A DNA stretch of 64,000 nucleotides. Source: Phoronis australis (Eukaryota; Phoronida; Phoronidae). A program made the translations under genes and the position numbers. Where the stretch lies: assembly GCA_002633005.1 (NCBI GenBank), contig NMRA01000111.1, positions 402,866-466,865 on the forward strand. Direction: 5' to 3'. How positions within the stretch are numbered: position 1 is the first letter of the stretch; every line of letters starts with the position of its first letter. Below the pieces are notes generated by a model. That model did not search any database. It worked only from the letters and a program-made list of their open reading frames with translations, and was not told the DNA's origin. Positions 40,301 to 55,200 of the stretch are shown piece after piece.

Positions 40301-43300
40301 GGGAATCCACAGACTGACTGACCATGTATTATNGGGGGTGAAATCCTGTATGCCCCAGTGCATCACTATAAACAACTGAATTGCTAAGTCAAATGATATA
40401 CCCGTGCTGTGTCCGTTGTTGGAGTCTAGGTTAGCCTAGGGCCATTCAATACACTTAGTGTCTTGTGTCAGTTACAAGCGGGAAATGCAATAACTCATTG
40501 GTTTTCACTTTTGAATTATTGTCACTAAGCGTCTTGTTTTTAGCTTATTACAGGAACTACTTTCCATGTATCATAGCATTTTAAATTCCAATTTTAACAG
40601 ACGACCCTGCGAGCCACGATTTCTTTTCACTTCTGCTGTAGGGAATTGCATAGGTCTTGAGATCATAATGTCATTATTTGTTAGGAATCCCAATATGTTG
40701 ATATTTAATACCTGGATATCCTCTTGAGGCCCAAAGCAATCCGGTCAAACTGGTAAAAATAAATCATGTACCCAGAGTACTTGTTAAGGTTGGAAGTAAT
40801 TGATGTAGTCACGATCATTTAGATATTACATGCTATCTCAGCTAAGTTCAGTGGATCACTCTGAGGCAAGACACACATCTGTAGTGACTTGGCACTGCGA
40901 AGTTCTGCAAAAAGTGTATGTTTCTCCGAGAGTATCAAAAACTACCTTACTGTCATTTTCCAGAGAATTGAACATCAAAGCACACATTGCAAGAACTACG
41001 CAAGCGATATGAAGAAGGATAAACGGTTTAAGGAGGGAGACTGGCTGAAACCGCAGCAGGATAAAGATTTCGTTTCACGCTTGGCTGCCTTGAACCGCCA
41101 TGGAAAGTTGTCAAATTATGAGGAGAGTGAATTTGACAGCATTTTCGAGGAAGACTTCAGGTTTAAGCTTGGCAGGAAGGTTGTGCAATCTGTTGAGTTG
41201 CTTAAGTCATTTAAGCAATTGATAGTGATGTAATGTTGTAGAAACTGAGGCAATAAAGCAACACGTGTTGCGATTTAGTCAGCCAAAGCACGAGTGGGTT
41301 CAGTAAAACAGGATATTTAATCTGGGTTCTTTTTTATTACAATGCAGAACATAAATAAAGACATGTAACACAAAATACAAGCCATTCTCTCTCTTAACAA
41401 ACACGCACCCACGCACGCACACGCCCCCTCAACATACCCACACACTTTTAGTAGGATGTTTTCAGGAAAAAGTTTTGGTAAACCAGTTTCTCTAGGTTAC
41501 CTGGTATTCATCTAAATTACTATTATTTAATAAAAATTCATTCTTCTTTGAATATAAAATTCTCTGTCTAATATTGAAGTAACTAAGCACAACAATACAA
41601 TCTGGCTCTCTGATTGGTCAATTCAATAGAAAAGCGCCATCAAGTGGCAGGAATGTGCATCATATTTTGTTTAACAAAAACCCTTTTTTTTAAAAATGTG
41701 CAAGTGTAGACGTGGGAACTTTTTGGAATTTGATTTATAGGTACATTATCTAGCCACATAGAAAAAACTACGTTGCTCCCCAAAGTACTCACAAGGATGA
41801 ACGCTATGAGATCTGGCCCACCGACTAAGAGGCGAGAATCCCTTAAAAACACAATAACGCGTAAAACTTCGCGAGATATCGCCATGTATTACAACATTAT
41901 TAGCGAGATTCTTGCTTCAACCGAAGTTGCCGTTGTCTGGAAACGTAGATGTGTTTTCTGTTTTCATTGGTTGGTTTCATTTGGATGTAAAGTGACGCAT
42001 CCGTCTTTATTTAAAAGGGAAGATAAGTTCCCAGGTTACCTAGTTTGTCCAAACTGTCGGTTTTACACCTTTATACGATTTTATCGTTTGTGCCTGGTAT
42101 TCATCTAAATTACTATTTTTTAATAAAATTATTCTTTGAATATAAAATTCTCTGTCTAATATCTTAAGGAAATGACAGAAACTAGAGATTATTTTTTACA
42201 CTTAGATACGTAAATAAAACATTTTAACTGCAAAAGTATAAAATTTAAAACTTTATCTTCGTTACTTATGGTCGTGTCAAAAATCATTGTTTTCTGTCAA
42301 TAACCATCTTTATACCATTTACCAACAACACCCAGCTGCGTAATTCTTCTATTATTTTTTATATTATTACATTCGAAAAGGATGTGATGTACTGTTTCAG
42401 TTTGTGACTGGCATAACATACATGTACATCAGAGTTAATTTTTAGTTTTAAAGAAAAGTGTTTATAATAAGTATTCTATGTAATAGTTTAAATTGCAGTG
42501 TACAAAAATTGAAATCGTAAGTAGTTTTAAAAGACAATGAATATATTTTTTTTTCTGGCCAAAACTTCGATATCCATTTTTAGGTTTTATTTAAAGACGC
42601 TGGTTCTTCAGTTTTCATCTTTCAAATTCATACTACAATCAACCTAACTTAACTAAAAGCGAGGCCTTATCTGAGTGTTGACTTAAGTAAAAGTTAAAAG
42701 GAAAGGTTATGAATTTGGCAGACTGGCGAGTTATATGCACCATATGTGATGTGTTAAGCGAAGGGACCTGAATTTTGAAAGGTTGACTTTGGGAGTATCG
42801 CACTTGAGCCAATTCTCTGGCATTTAGATCAGTTGCCACATCTTGATATCTCGACTTTTCCATGCTACTTTGTTTCAGTTAACTAGATAGAAAGTATTAC
42901 ACCAGATTGCAGTCACATTAAATATCATTTTTGACTTGAAACTGGTCCCAACATTATATATCCAGAAACTGCAAACTTGAGCAGAGTGTTTGACAGTACA
43001 GCTTAAGCATTTCAAACAAAATTTGATAGTGTTGTTGATGCCATTGTTTTGCTATCAAAGTGCCCTTTCGTTCTCGCTAAACTTTACTAACGTGATCCAG
43101 AGTTGCAAAAAGTCAAATTCTCTAGGCTGTTTACGTTCAGGCAACAAATAATTCCAATGAACTGGGAGAAGAGTTTACTTGAGGTGACCGTTGCAAGACA
43201 GTGCCATTCAATTCTTTGGGCGCAAATTTGCATCTCGTTTTGTTAAGTTTCCAAGGATGATGGACTCAGTAAGAGTTGCATTATGGTTTTGTCTGTAGTT

Positions 43301-46300
43301 AATGATGTTTTAAGTTATTCACCAGAAAGATTTTAACAGGCTCAAGTTGTTCAACGAAATGTGTTGAATCTTTTGCTGCTCAGCCGTTAATGTCCCGGCA
43401 TAATACCTTCCTCACTGACCTCCAAGAGAATGTGAGTCACTTGTTTGTCCTTGGCGTAGAATGAAGATTCAAACGCTGTCTTAACATGCGAAACGCCACC
43501 GGGGTTTCGGTAGCTGCCCCTTACATACTGAGTACTAAAAGAATCTATTATGTTCTGGGTAAGAGTTGTGAATACCAAAAGTACAAGCAGTGCACTGCCT
43601 TAGACATTAGACATCATTTATACCAGCCACGATGTCACAACGCCACGATGATGCATATGCAACACGAACAACGGATTTAACTCTAGACAACTAACGGCTT
43701 GTGTTGCTTTCAAATTCAACTGGCACTGAACGGGAAGTGATATTGCAGGTCACATTCTAGAACTCCAACGGCTGACCTTTTTTAGTACCAAAACACCGAA
43801 TCAGGGCACTGAAGTTTCAACTAACAGACCAGAGGGCACATGTATAAGTACAGTAGCCGGGCTAGGCGTACTAAGCGAGAATTCGCCAGAATCTTCCTTG
43901 AAATTTTCAACCCAAGTATCTGCGTGCTCTATATAACAAAATGAGGTGCTCCTTCTTCCAAACGACCAATTTCAATCATGGTCTTACTCAAATGCTTCGT
44001 TGTATAGTCATATTTTCCAAAGTAGCCTCATAGGACGACATACGTCGGGCATCCTCGGTTAAAAGTTATTTGAAGTATTGGTCATTGAATTGTAAGAGTT
44101 GAAAAATTTAGACACATTTCTTTCGCAGGAAGTGTCATTTAGAATTACGCCATTTACATTGAGTCTAGCAATCAGAAATCCTGATGTCGGATATAAAAAC
44201 ACTTCGCTAGTCACTAAATTAAGGAAGGAGTGAAATTTGTAAACACATTCACGGGTGCCAGTTTTCGGAAAAGCGGCCCTTCGGACTATCGGGGACCCTT
44301 TTGTTTCAGACTCTCCGGCCTTTGGAAAAATAACACAATCGAGCATAACCCGAAATAATTATGCCGTTCGTGCGGGCAAAATGGTACACCACGGTATGGA
44401 AGAAGTGCTTCATGGGGGCATGAAAACTTTAGCTTATTCAATACCGCGTTGCCTCCTATGAACTACAAAATATAATATGTAATTAATTCTATTAAAAGAT
44501 AATACAAATAGAATATTGAGAGTGGTAAATAAGCGATCTAGTTTAGAGATGGAGCAGCAGAATTGGACCAGGGTATAGCATGGCCATTTAACGGAAAAGT
44601 GACTTTCAATCTGATTACACTGATGTATAAACCCGTTTTGAAAATTTAGTAACTCTCTGTTAAAAAATAAAGCGTGTATAATTTTACTGAAACATTGGAT
44701 ACAAACTGCAAAAGACATGCGTGCTATCAACCACGTCAATTCCGAACAGAACCGGACACCGTGTTTTTGATCCACTGCTTCTGGTTCTACCCTGGCAGTG
44801 CCAAGACTGAACGACATCGTAAAAAATGACAGCCAATTATATGATTGTTGGCTTATCGTCATGTGAGGCATTTATTATAATTTAAGATGTAGTTTATGAT
44901 TCTGCCAGCTGCAGTCTGTGATTGAAGCCTGTAGGAACTGCTTCGTTGTACCCAAGAAATAGTAAAAGGGGGGCAGCACATAAATGATGTTACTATCCTT
45001 GCAAGGTATAAGGTCGTCCAAGACGAATTTCGTTGACTGATAGCTTGCCTCTTAAGTGTTGCGCCACAAGGCATTGTCAACTGCAATAAAAGGGCGTCGG
45101 GGATGGTGCGATACCATCGACTCGTATTCTGACATTCTGTCACGAACTAAATTGACCTTCAAATTGCATAGCGGGTAACTATATACTACCGTCAAATGTT
45201 AGCTCGCAAAGGAATGTTGCCAGAATGGACCGTCACTGCTCCACACATGGGATGACAATAGTAGTTGGTACGAAGAATAACCAACAATTATCCTGATTCC
45301 TAGTGTGGCTATCAGGATTGTCGTTCAAATGTCGCTGAGACTGACCTTGGGATGGTAGATTAGAACACAAAACATAGTTAGTCCGTACGCATTGATTTTA
45401 TCCGCTGTCTTGTGTTTTTTAAAGCTGTACAAAAACAGGTGAATCAGAATGAAATATGAAAACACAACTTAAATGTCGAGTTACCAATTTGCTCCTGTTT
45501 CAATGTAAATTAAGCCGAATTTGATGTAACTTAAGGAACTATTTCCCGCAAGTACACTTTATTGAAGATGTGTCCACCTTTCCTAATAATATAAAACCAG
45601 AGTAAAACCAGAGATAATTAACACAGCCCCAAGTGGTTTTGATTTTGTTTCTAACGTGAATGTAAAACCAGTATATTATTGAAAAACTCATCAAGTTTTG
45701 ACCGGTGCACTTTTACCGCGACTTACCGATTTTCGATAGCATTTTTCAACTCTGTGTTGTATGCCGGTAAAATATCACCTTGGAATTGTACTCGCAGAAA
45801 CACACCAGAGACTGGAAAATGCCATTACGTCTACATGTATGTAGTATCATCTAAACACGCAGGCCACTGAATTCGTCATAAAGTTCAATGCTTACCTGAA
45901 TTGATCGCCACTTTAATACTAGGGAAAAGTGGTCCTGTTCCAACTAAAAAAAATACAAACATAATAGTGATGGAAACTGTTCTAAAACAAACTGAATACA
46001 AGTGGTGTAAAGTTATATATGCGTATTTATGCCCATGAGCATACAGTGTACTTATCACCTCGACCTTTACATCATGCTGGCTGCTGTACCTTTGAGAATG
46101 GGTAGTCAGGATGTCACTGAGGACAATGGAGCTATTTGACTATTCATTTAATACACTGTAGCTTGTTCCATTCTTAAGAAGCCGTTTAGCCTCAATGATC
46201 GTCGATAATATAACACATGGCACTCCAGTGTTCCGCGTATACGCGGTTCTTCAGACTCCAATTCCGTAGTTATTCATGTACCGGTAAACATGCAACTACA

Positions 46301-47035
46301 TGTATGTGCACTGTGCATCTGGTGCTGCTCTGGACATTGAACTTACCCTTGCAACCATAGAGAAGTTGAATCATTTTGATATCTGTGGGGCTCAGGATCA
46401 CACGTTGTCCAATCTCGACTCCGCTCTGTTTAGGTGTAATTGTTGGCTTGTCATTTTTGCTGAATGCATACGCTGGATAATGCATGACACTACCGTAGTC
46501 ATAAGATTGATTCAGATGGTCAAGGGAAAGATGCTTTTCAAAATTTTCGTCATACCCTGAAAACAAATTCCAAGATGAAGGTTGGCTGTGTAAGTACAGT
46601 TTAGTGCTCTAGTGGCGTGTAGTTGCAAGTAGGCGCACCCAACCACCTTTTTGCATTTTAACGTAGCGCCTACGCACCCTACGTTACGGTATAGCGGGGA
46701 GTACGTCCATGTAATCGCAGCCAAACACTCTTTTTACATTTTGACACAGCGCGTACGCACCGTACGTAACGGTGTAGTGGTGTAGTCGTGAAACGATAGC
46801 TTACGGTATCGATGCACTGCGACGACGACAGCATTGCTCGATGATTCCTTGGGTATCCGCTATGGGTTTGAGGATACGCAGGTATCACTCAGTAGCACAC
46901 GTTTTATCACTGGCTGATGTGACCTCGGCAGTCCTTGGTTAGCTTTACAACAAAGAAAGCCTTGTCATGCCACAGGCGTCTGCAACTTTTGATTATACCT
47001 AATACTTTACACATTTACATGCGCATATGGATATG

Positions 47036-47116
<81 letters not shown>

Positions 47117-49173
47117 TCAATAACTAGGCCTCCGGCCCTTATTACAATCAAATCATCAAATACAATAAAGGTAAGTGTCAAACACTCGAAGTAAACCGAA
47201 TTCTTCTTCGCTTGAATGCGAAATGAACGTAATGTTGACCATAAAAGATCTTTTTCCTCCATAGTCATGAGTCTGTTGAATTTTGTAACATTGGGATTGT
47301 TGTAGCTCCATGCAGGTAAATACCGTTTCCTAAGGTCATCGTAGAATGGCCATTCGGAGACAAAATGATATTCTGACTCGACATTTGTCCTAATACAGAG
47401 AGGGCATAACCTTTCTGGTCTGCTAAGTTTCAAGTGTCTACCTTTTTCAATCATTAGTGCTTGCGCTGAACATCTTAATCTTACCACATTTACAATGTAA
47501 ATTACATCTAAATAGTTTTCAAAACATATATTTAACTTAAAAGTTCTGTAAGTTTGAAGCTTAATCGAATAGTTCAAAATTTCTTGCCATTTTTGCTGAT
47601 CAATATCTTTGCATCTTTGTTTAAAAACCAATATGAAGCTTGTCTCGGAACATACACCCTGATTGTATCATGCTTCTCCAAAACCAAACTGAAATAGCAA
47701 TTTCTTATCATCATTTAACCCAGCACGGTTTATTAACATTTTCAGTGATATTATACTGCCATTCATAGCAATAATATGTAATTTTAGAGGCATTGGTTTT
47801 TAATAGTTTTAACCAATATTTATGATTTCTAGGAAGTCGGTAAGCAATCAAGGAGTAACGACTCATCTCACCTCTAACAGTCGACTAAATTGCCGTGCTA
47901 GTCAAATTTAAAATTTATTTACAAAATTTTGTGTGGACTATTTCAATACCCCGATTATACGAGTGGATCATGCAGGTAGTTAGTTTTGAGTTTCAATTTT
48001 GCAGCAGGACCTTAATTCTCCAAAAATACAGAGGCCATTTTCCACAACCATTTCTTAAACAAAAGTATTGAACTAGTATTTACCAACATGTATAATAAAA
48101 TAATGAATGAATCACCTTTCAAAATATTCTGGTAGTGAACAGTCACGTAATTGTCTCTATCAAGGCGTGATTGCTCGTGTTCAAAGCCCAGGGCGTGCAT
48201 AAGCTCATGCATCGTCGTTCCTTTTCTTTCACATCCAACCCCTAAAGACAGGTATTGCTCAGTTTCCATTCGTCCTACAGAAGAGGAGCATCTGAAACAA
48301 AAATTTCACTGAATAGTGTGTGTTATTTTTTAATTATTCATTTTTCAAAATAGTAAAAAGTAGACCAAGGAAAATAAATGCTTTAGTACAAGCATCATGT
48401 ATACAAACATAAAACCCCACACGATCATAAAAGTCATCTAATTGCTTGCTGCAGGAAACTAATAAGTGTTTCTAAATAAACATTTAGAGGGGTTTGGACA
48501 TTTCTCAGAATACAGGTGGCACTTAACCAAAACATTTGGTTTTTATTTGTTTTGACTTTCTTCCTAAGAAATCAAGAGGTGATGGTAGAAGATATCAAGA
48601 CATAAAAGAGGCAACTTATTCTTATTATCATCATTCGACTTACCATATCATTTCAAAATGTAGTTTAGAACACTTACAGAGCATTTACATCTTGAACTGA
48701 AAAACCATCATTTTCATGGGACTTTACGGAATTTACTTTTGTCAGCTTAATGTTGCCGATGAAAATTTTATTATAGTGTTAATTTTTTGTAGGGAAAAAG
48801 AGAGAGGGGGAGAGAGAGAGAGGGAGAGGGAGAGAGAGAGAGAGAGAGAGGGNNNNNNNNNNNNNNNNNNNNNNNNNNNNNNNNNNNNNNNNNNNNNNNN
48901 NNNNNNNNNNNNNNNNNNNNNNNNNNNNNNNNNNNNNNNNNNNNNNNNNNNNNNNNNNNNNNNNNNNNNNNNNNNNNNNNNNNNNNNNNNNNNNNNNNNN
49001 NNNNNNNNNNNNNNNNNNNNNNNNNNNNNNNNNNNNNNNNNNNNNNNNNNNNNNNNNNNNNNNNNNNNNNNNNNNNNNNNNNNNNNNNNNNNNNNNNNNN
49101 NNNNNNNNNNNNNNNNNNNNNNNNNNNNNNNNNNNNNNNNNNNNNNNNNNNNNNNNNNNNNNNNNNNNNNNNN

Positions 49174-49262
<89 letters not shown>

Positions 49263-52200
49263 ATGGAGAGGGAGAGCGGTAGACAGATTACTTACGTAAC
49301 AAGTAAAATATAAAAGTGCTATATTTTTCTATACATACGTAAACATACATATACCTGACCAGTATGGTCAGTATGGCTTAGTAGAAGCCGTCCATTAAAA
49401 CAAACTTGATTGCAGGCACGACTGTACTTTATGTTACACAGCTTAATGTGTACTCGTTAGTGGTCTTTATTCAACCTTTTATCCCTACGCGTGCAGTTAA
49501 GCAAAACATCAAGGTACATAATGTTCAAACAAGTAACAAGCTAACGATATCTGAAACCTTATTCATAAAACTGGGCCATTTTTACAATATTTTTCATATG
49601 CATTGCAAAATATATTATCTGCATTCCCGGGAACCTTCAAATGCAGAATGTACACTGCAAAGCGAGAAAATGGTGCTTATACATGTATCAACGGTTACAT
49701 GGCCGTTTACACAAATAGAATTTCCGGCGACAGGCAAGGGGCTGTTCCGCATGTAACCGCATTGGTTTCATTCACCGAGTCGTCACAGTATCGTCTCAAC
49801 AAGGTATACATAGCACAGCAAGATGCCGCCGAATACGAAGATAAAACGTAGTTTTCATCCAGAGTCAGTTGTGCGTCTGCATGCATACGACCGTTGAGAA
49901 CGAAAGCACCGAGTCCAAGTCGCCGAACTGCTTCTGTGACTTAGTGTTCACTAACACGGCAAAAGGATAGATCCTCCCCAGCATTCATTATTTTGATCGA
50001 TAACGGAAATTTAGCTGTTTTAATCTCGTGCTCACGACGCCCTTTAACAACCGTGCCGATTTCTATTGTCCGTTTCGTACTTTTATTCTCCCAGGCACGA
50101 AGTGGTGCAATGAACTGTTGGCCTACTTACTGCAGGCTCCGCCTTCTGACCTAGTTGACACGAGGTATGAAACCCCACTGACTAAGTGAAAACGTTTTAA
50201 ATGATAACTCATTTTATTACTCACTGGAAATTCAGTTCACAATGCCGCTGAATGTTGAAATAGCGAAGATGGCGAATTCATGTAGAGGTTATATTGACCG
50301 AAAACAAGTTTTCATCCAAAAATTAAAGGCAAAATTTTGAGAATTGCCTTGCTTACTATATAATCGGCTTTTTGTAGGCTTCGGCAAATCACCCAATTTG
50401 AAATAAAGAACAGGAGTTCGAGAAAAGCCTTGGTGGGTTTCGCTGAAGCTTTCCAAACTTAATCTTTATTAATCCATCTCAAAAAAGCTAGGATTTTCTA
50501 TACAAAGGCCTAGTTTTTGTGTAATGTAACACAGAAGAATACGACAGCTACTTTTTACAAAAATAACTTGCGCTTTGCGAGTTGATTTGTCAAAGAGATC
50601 AAACTAATCAAAACATTCGAGCAGCGTGTATAAGATAACTCATAAAGTTTTCTTTTAAGAAAGATATCCTTAAAATCCACCGAAGTGCTCTTTTGGTATG
50701 AATGTACCTTTCTTAAAAATGAAAATTTGATTTAAAATAAGTGTTAATGTAATAATAATAATGGTATGTAAATATACTTTTATAATCGCCAATCCTTTTT
50801 ATCTAATAAAATATGTACTGGTTGGCAAAGTCTGTTTGGTATACACGTAAGAGTGAGAATTGTAGCCACTAAATGAGGTTTGAGATAACCTTAAAGTAGT
50901 TGATTTATTTCGAGACGACATCTATTTTCATCAGGCAATAGGTGAAATGAGTGTGCAGGAAGCGCTATAAACAATGAAATAACCAGTAACAGCAGGAAAA
51001 AGGGCACATAATCAGAAAGTATGATTGTACCACACAGTAGGAAACCTGCAAGCTCAACGGGACAGAGCCAGCGTGCAGTACACACCTATGAACTGCTCAT
51101 TCAACACAGGTTTTCCTGGCTGATCCATAGACTCCAAAATATGTATTTAAGTTCACAAACAAATTGCCTGTTTTGATGAGTTGCTTTTTCTCGGTGCAAT
51201 ATACATTATTATGATAATGGATTTCGCACTTCAGTTTATCACAAACCTACATATATCGGTGCCTGTTTGCGTGGTAAAAGTGACTGTGCCGAACGCTACA
51301 AAAACGGTTTTGATTAGCTACCTGACAGAGGCGCACCAGATCTGAATGAAATGCATTCAATGTTGAAATCCAACGCGTAAACATGTTCTAGTAAGCACTG
51401 GTTATAATAAAACTTTTGTTGATAACCACGTTAGGTCCTTCATATCTGAGACTGATTCTCATGTTGACATTGAACCTAGCGCTAGCACCAGTCCTCTAAA
51501 AATGTGTACTATGAGATCTGCAGGTCTTAAGCGAGGGAGGGACGGATGGACCGACGGAGGAAGTGAGGGACGCAGGGCGGAGGGAGGGAGGCAGGGAGGG
51601 ACTGACGAAGGGAGGCACGGAAGGACGGAGAGATTGACATAGGTAGGGAGGGCTGGATGGGTGGATTCATACAGGTAAATATATAAATGTGTATGCGTGT
51701 GTGTGAATGCGTGTGTGATTTTTAGGTATGCAGATATATTTGTATACGTGTGTGTGTGTGCGCGCGCGTGCGCGTGTGTGTATGTGTGGGCATATGCATA
51801 ATATATAGGACCAAGATACTGGGAATATGACCTTACAAGTATTCATTCATTGGGAGACGTGCAAGTTTTCAAAAAAAATAAAACTGTGTTACTTACTGAC
51901 AGGAATTGAAAAATGCAGCTATACGTGCTGAACCTTGAACTGGTAGTTCTGTTTCCAGTAACCCAGTTGGTAGAATTTGTATGACAACTACATGTTGGAG
52001 CTTCAACTAGTACTGCAATTTTTGATGATATATTTTTATTTTATTGAAAATTACTTGATTAATCTTCACCTCGTAGTTGAATTCATGATCAATGTCATGA
52101 AACGTGAATGACTTTTACTTGATTTGTCTTGAAAATCTGGTAGTTCAGTTTTATGATAAACTTGATTTTAAGCGGCAACTACGCATTGTAGCATTATCAA

Positions 52201-55200
52201 GTAGTTGGAGACGTGATGGCCAATGTGATTTTACTTAAGCGACGACTCAGTACTTGCTAAATTTTTCAACCGGTTATTGGTTTCGTGGTGACCATTATTA
52301 TTGAACTTGGCTGAAACTAAATGATGGATGGAGTGTTCTATAAATCGCTCGACCCCCATCCCCCGACCCACGACTTCCTCGATCCACAACACCTCGACCC
52401 ACGACGCATGATCCACGACCCCCTCGACCCACGACCTGTGGCAATAGAGGTATTTCTTCGCATTTTACATTTTTGAGTGACTTTCCCTGGGTCAAGTCTG
52501 GTGATTAAAAGCACTGGCGTGAGAACGTGATCTGAAATAGAGGATTGTCAGCGTGCTATCGTTGTCAAGGAAATCGTTCCACGAGCGACTACCGATGGCC
52601 CAGTTTTACTAAACTTAAGGAGAGAGTGCGTTAATGAATATTATGTAATTTTACCTTTGCATTATTTGCTTTCTACTATATACTCGTTTAGAATATACTC
52701 CACATATCATTGAAATACTTTTTAGTTAACAGTTTTGTTTTTTCCAAAGTGTAATTACTTATGGAATTACAGTTTTGTCGGTTCCTCGCCTTTTCTCCGC
52801 AAAAATCTTGAATCCGCATTTCACTGAAGAGCAGACGATACGATTTCACTACATTTGTGACGTTGGTAGGTCATTGATTTGATTTGGTAGCGTTTTCTTG
52901 TTTTTGGCTTTCAAACTTGCCGAAGCGACTCTCTTAATTGCACATAACAGGGAAAAGCCAGCCGAGCTCACGGCCCAACTCATTGGTCCTGCAAGTCAGT
53001 CGACGGGATTGTAGGTCGTGGGTCGAGGGGATTATGGGTCGTGGGTCGAGGGGGTCGTGGGGTGTGGTTGTCGCCGAGGGGAGTTTTAGAAAAATCCATG
53101 TTGGATCACCGACAGAAGTTTGAATCACCGATGGCCAGATTGAATGACTGGACCCATACTCTAATCTTTTTACTCGAAATGGAACTCGAAATTATGTTTG
53201 GCATTTTCTACTCTGTTTTTGTGCGAACTCAAAACTAAGTGTCTATTATTCAATGCACGGGTGCATAGTGACTTACGCGGTGTATAATTTATTAGTCCTA
53301 AATTGCACTTGATAAACCCAAAATTAAGACTAATAGTTTGAGTTTGTAGCATTCATATGCGAAAGAGTATAATGTTTTCGAGCGCAGCCTGATAACCACT
53401 TATCTTGAATTCGCAAAATAGGAGCAGAAAAATTGCCAAAAATAATTTCGAGTTCGCTTCGAGTACAGAGATTAATCCGCACGATGGTCGCATGCTGACT
53501 TATATGGAACGCTTTGGCCCATGTGCGTGTAAATGTGTTATCTCTAAAAAGCATGCGCATTTGATGAAACGTAATATTTTGCATTGATGCCTATGTACCT
53601 AAATGCTTGCATATATGGCATGACTTTCTTGATGAACTGTTACCCTTCACAATTGACCTATCGCAAGCTCCGCCCCCTTGCGTAATGACGACTAACAAAA
53701 ATAAGTTTTAACCGGCAACGTGTTGTTTGTCGGGTAAACTTACGGCTTGGAAAGGAAGGTGTATCAAGAATGGCGAGTTCTAAATGGTCAGTTAAGTCGT
53801 CACTCAAAATCCTGGCGATAGGTCAATTCACGAATGCGAAAAATTACCCTCTCGATTGCCGAATGGTTATATAATCTGGCTCTGTAGTTCTTTGGATAAA
53901 TTCGATACATGAATCATTTCCAACTTTAGTGAAGTACATTATTTCTTGCATGGCAGCAAGAATGGCATTCTTTCTGTATGGTGCTGGAATAAACAATAAT
54001 TTAAACCATGTCAATACGACGCTCTTTAGAAATGATCGATCATAGTGCGTGTACTACGAACGCTAGTATATGTGCATACAGGCTGAGAAAAAATACCGGC
54101 GGAGGGGGGGAGGAGACTTTTGCGACATTGCTGGTCACCGCATTGAAATATGTTTAATATGATTGATCAACATTATACTACTTTAATCCCTTATACGCGA
54201 CAAATTAAGCCCATTTACTGCCCTGGATCCTTATATATCTACAGCTGAAAATATTTTTTATATGCTTGGGATACTTCTTTGTAACAAGTGCTAAGTATTT
54301 AAAGTTGATTGCTTAGTTGATGCAAACATAGTTGGTGCTCTGCTCTTAACGGAATAGTTAAAACTAGCTGCTGGTCTGTAAGGTAGGCCCTACTCACAGG
54401 AAATGATCACCGTTGTGTCACATGAATATCCTACTTCAAAATAAAAGCCACTTAAGTGCATGAAAAAATGCTTTAAACAGACTAATTTAACTGTACGAGT
54501 TTTAGTAATTAACTAGTTCACCGAGTTCGTGACGTCACAACTGGCATGCAAAACTACACTAAAGCAATAACCCTGACGCACGCATTATTAAAACGGGCTT
54601 AAAATCCTATAAAATGTAAATAGTCGTGTCGCAAACCATCATCACAGCCTGGTTCCATTCAAATTCTGTCAGGATCAGCTACTATTGAGAGGTAATTACG
54701 CATTAAACCATTCTGGGAAATACTTTCTAATGAATATTTTTTTCTGATAAAACCTATGAAATCAAAAAAATTCTGCATTACCACTGTATTCATATCCACC
54801 TAGCAACCACCATATCGCACTATTTGACCTGTCCTTCTATTTTTATACACACGGAAATTTACAAATGCAAATATAACTTTTCTAGGCACCAGGACCGATG
54901 TATGTCGAAAAGAGACTGGTGTTCAATATCCAAAGTACAAAAATGTAATTTTGCTCTGAAATGTAATAATATCCTTTGGCACGTGCATTCCTTTTGTCAT
55001 ACCACCTAATTTAAGTGTACTAGCTCAAAATAAGTTATTGGTAATATTATAGAAAAGACACCGAGATTTGTAGACGAATGTTACGTATTTCAAGGACTGA
55101 AAATGCGCATTTTGAATGCCAAGTAATTGTTGTAATTGCTTTGTAATATAAAACGCAGTGACTAAAAGTGTAAGTAACAGTATAAACATTAGTTAGTATG

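Noticed and set aside
46935-47123. Plus-strand ORF of Ile-Tyr repeats
   Set aside because: It is a translation of the (TA)n microsatellite.
47113-47631. Initially considered an extra exon of the host gene because of its length
   Set aside because: RCS...IExGR...C-x2-C...HF is LINE C-terminal sequence and has no matching splice phase.
48716-49282. Long plus-strand ORF across the gap
   Set aside because: It consists of GA-repeat codons plus 321 N.
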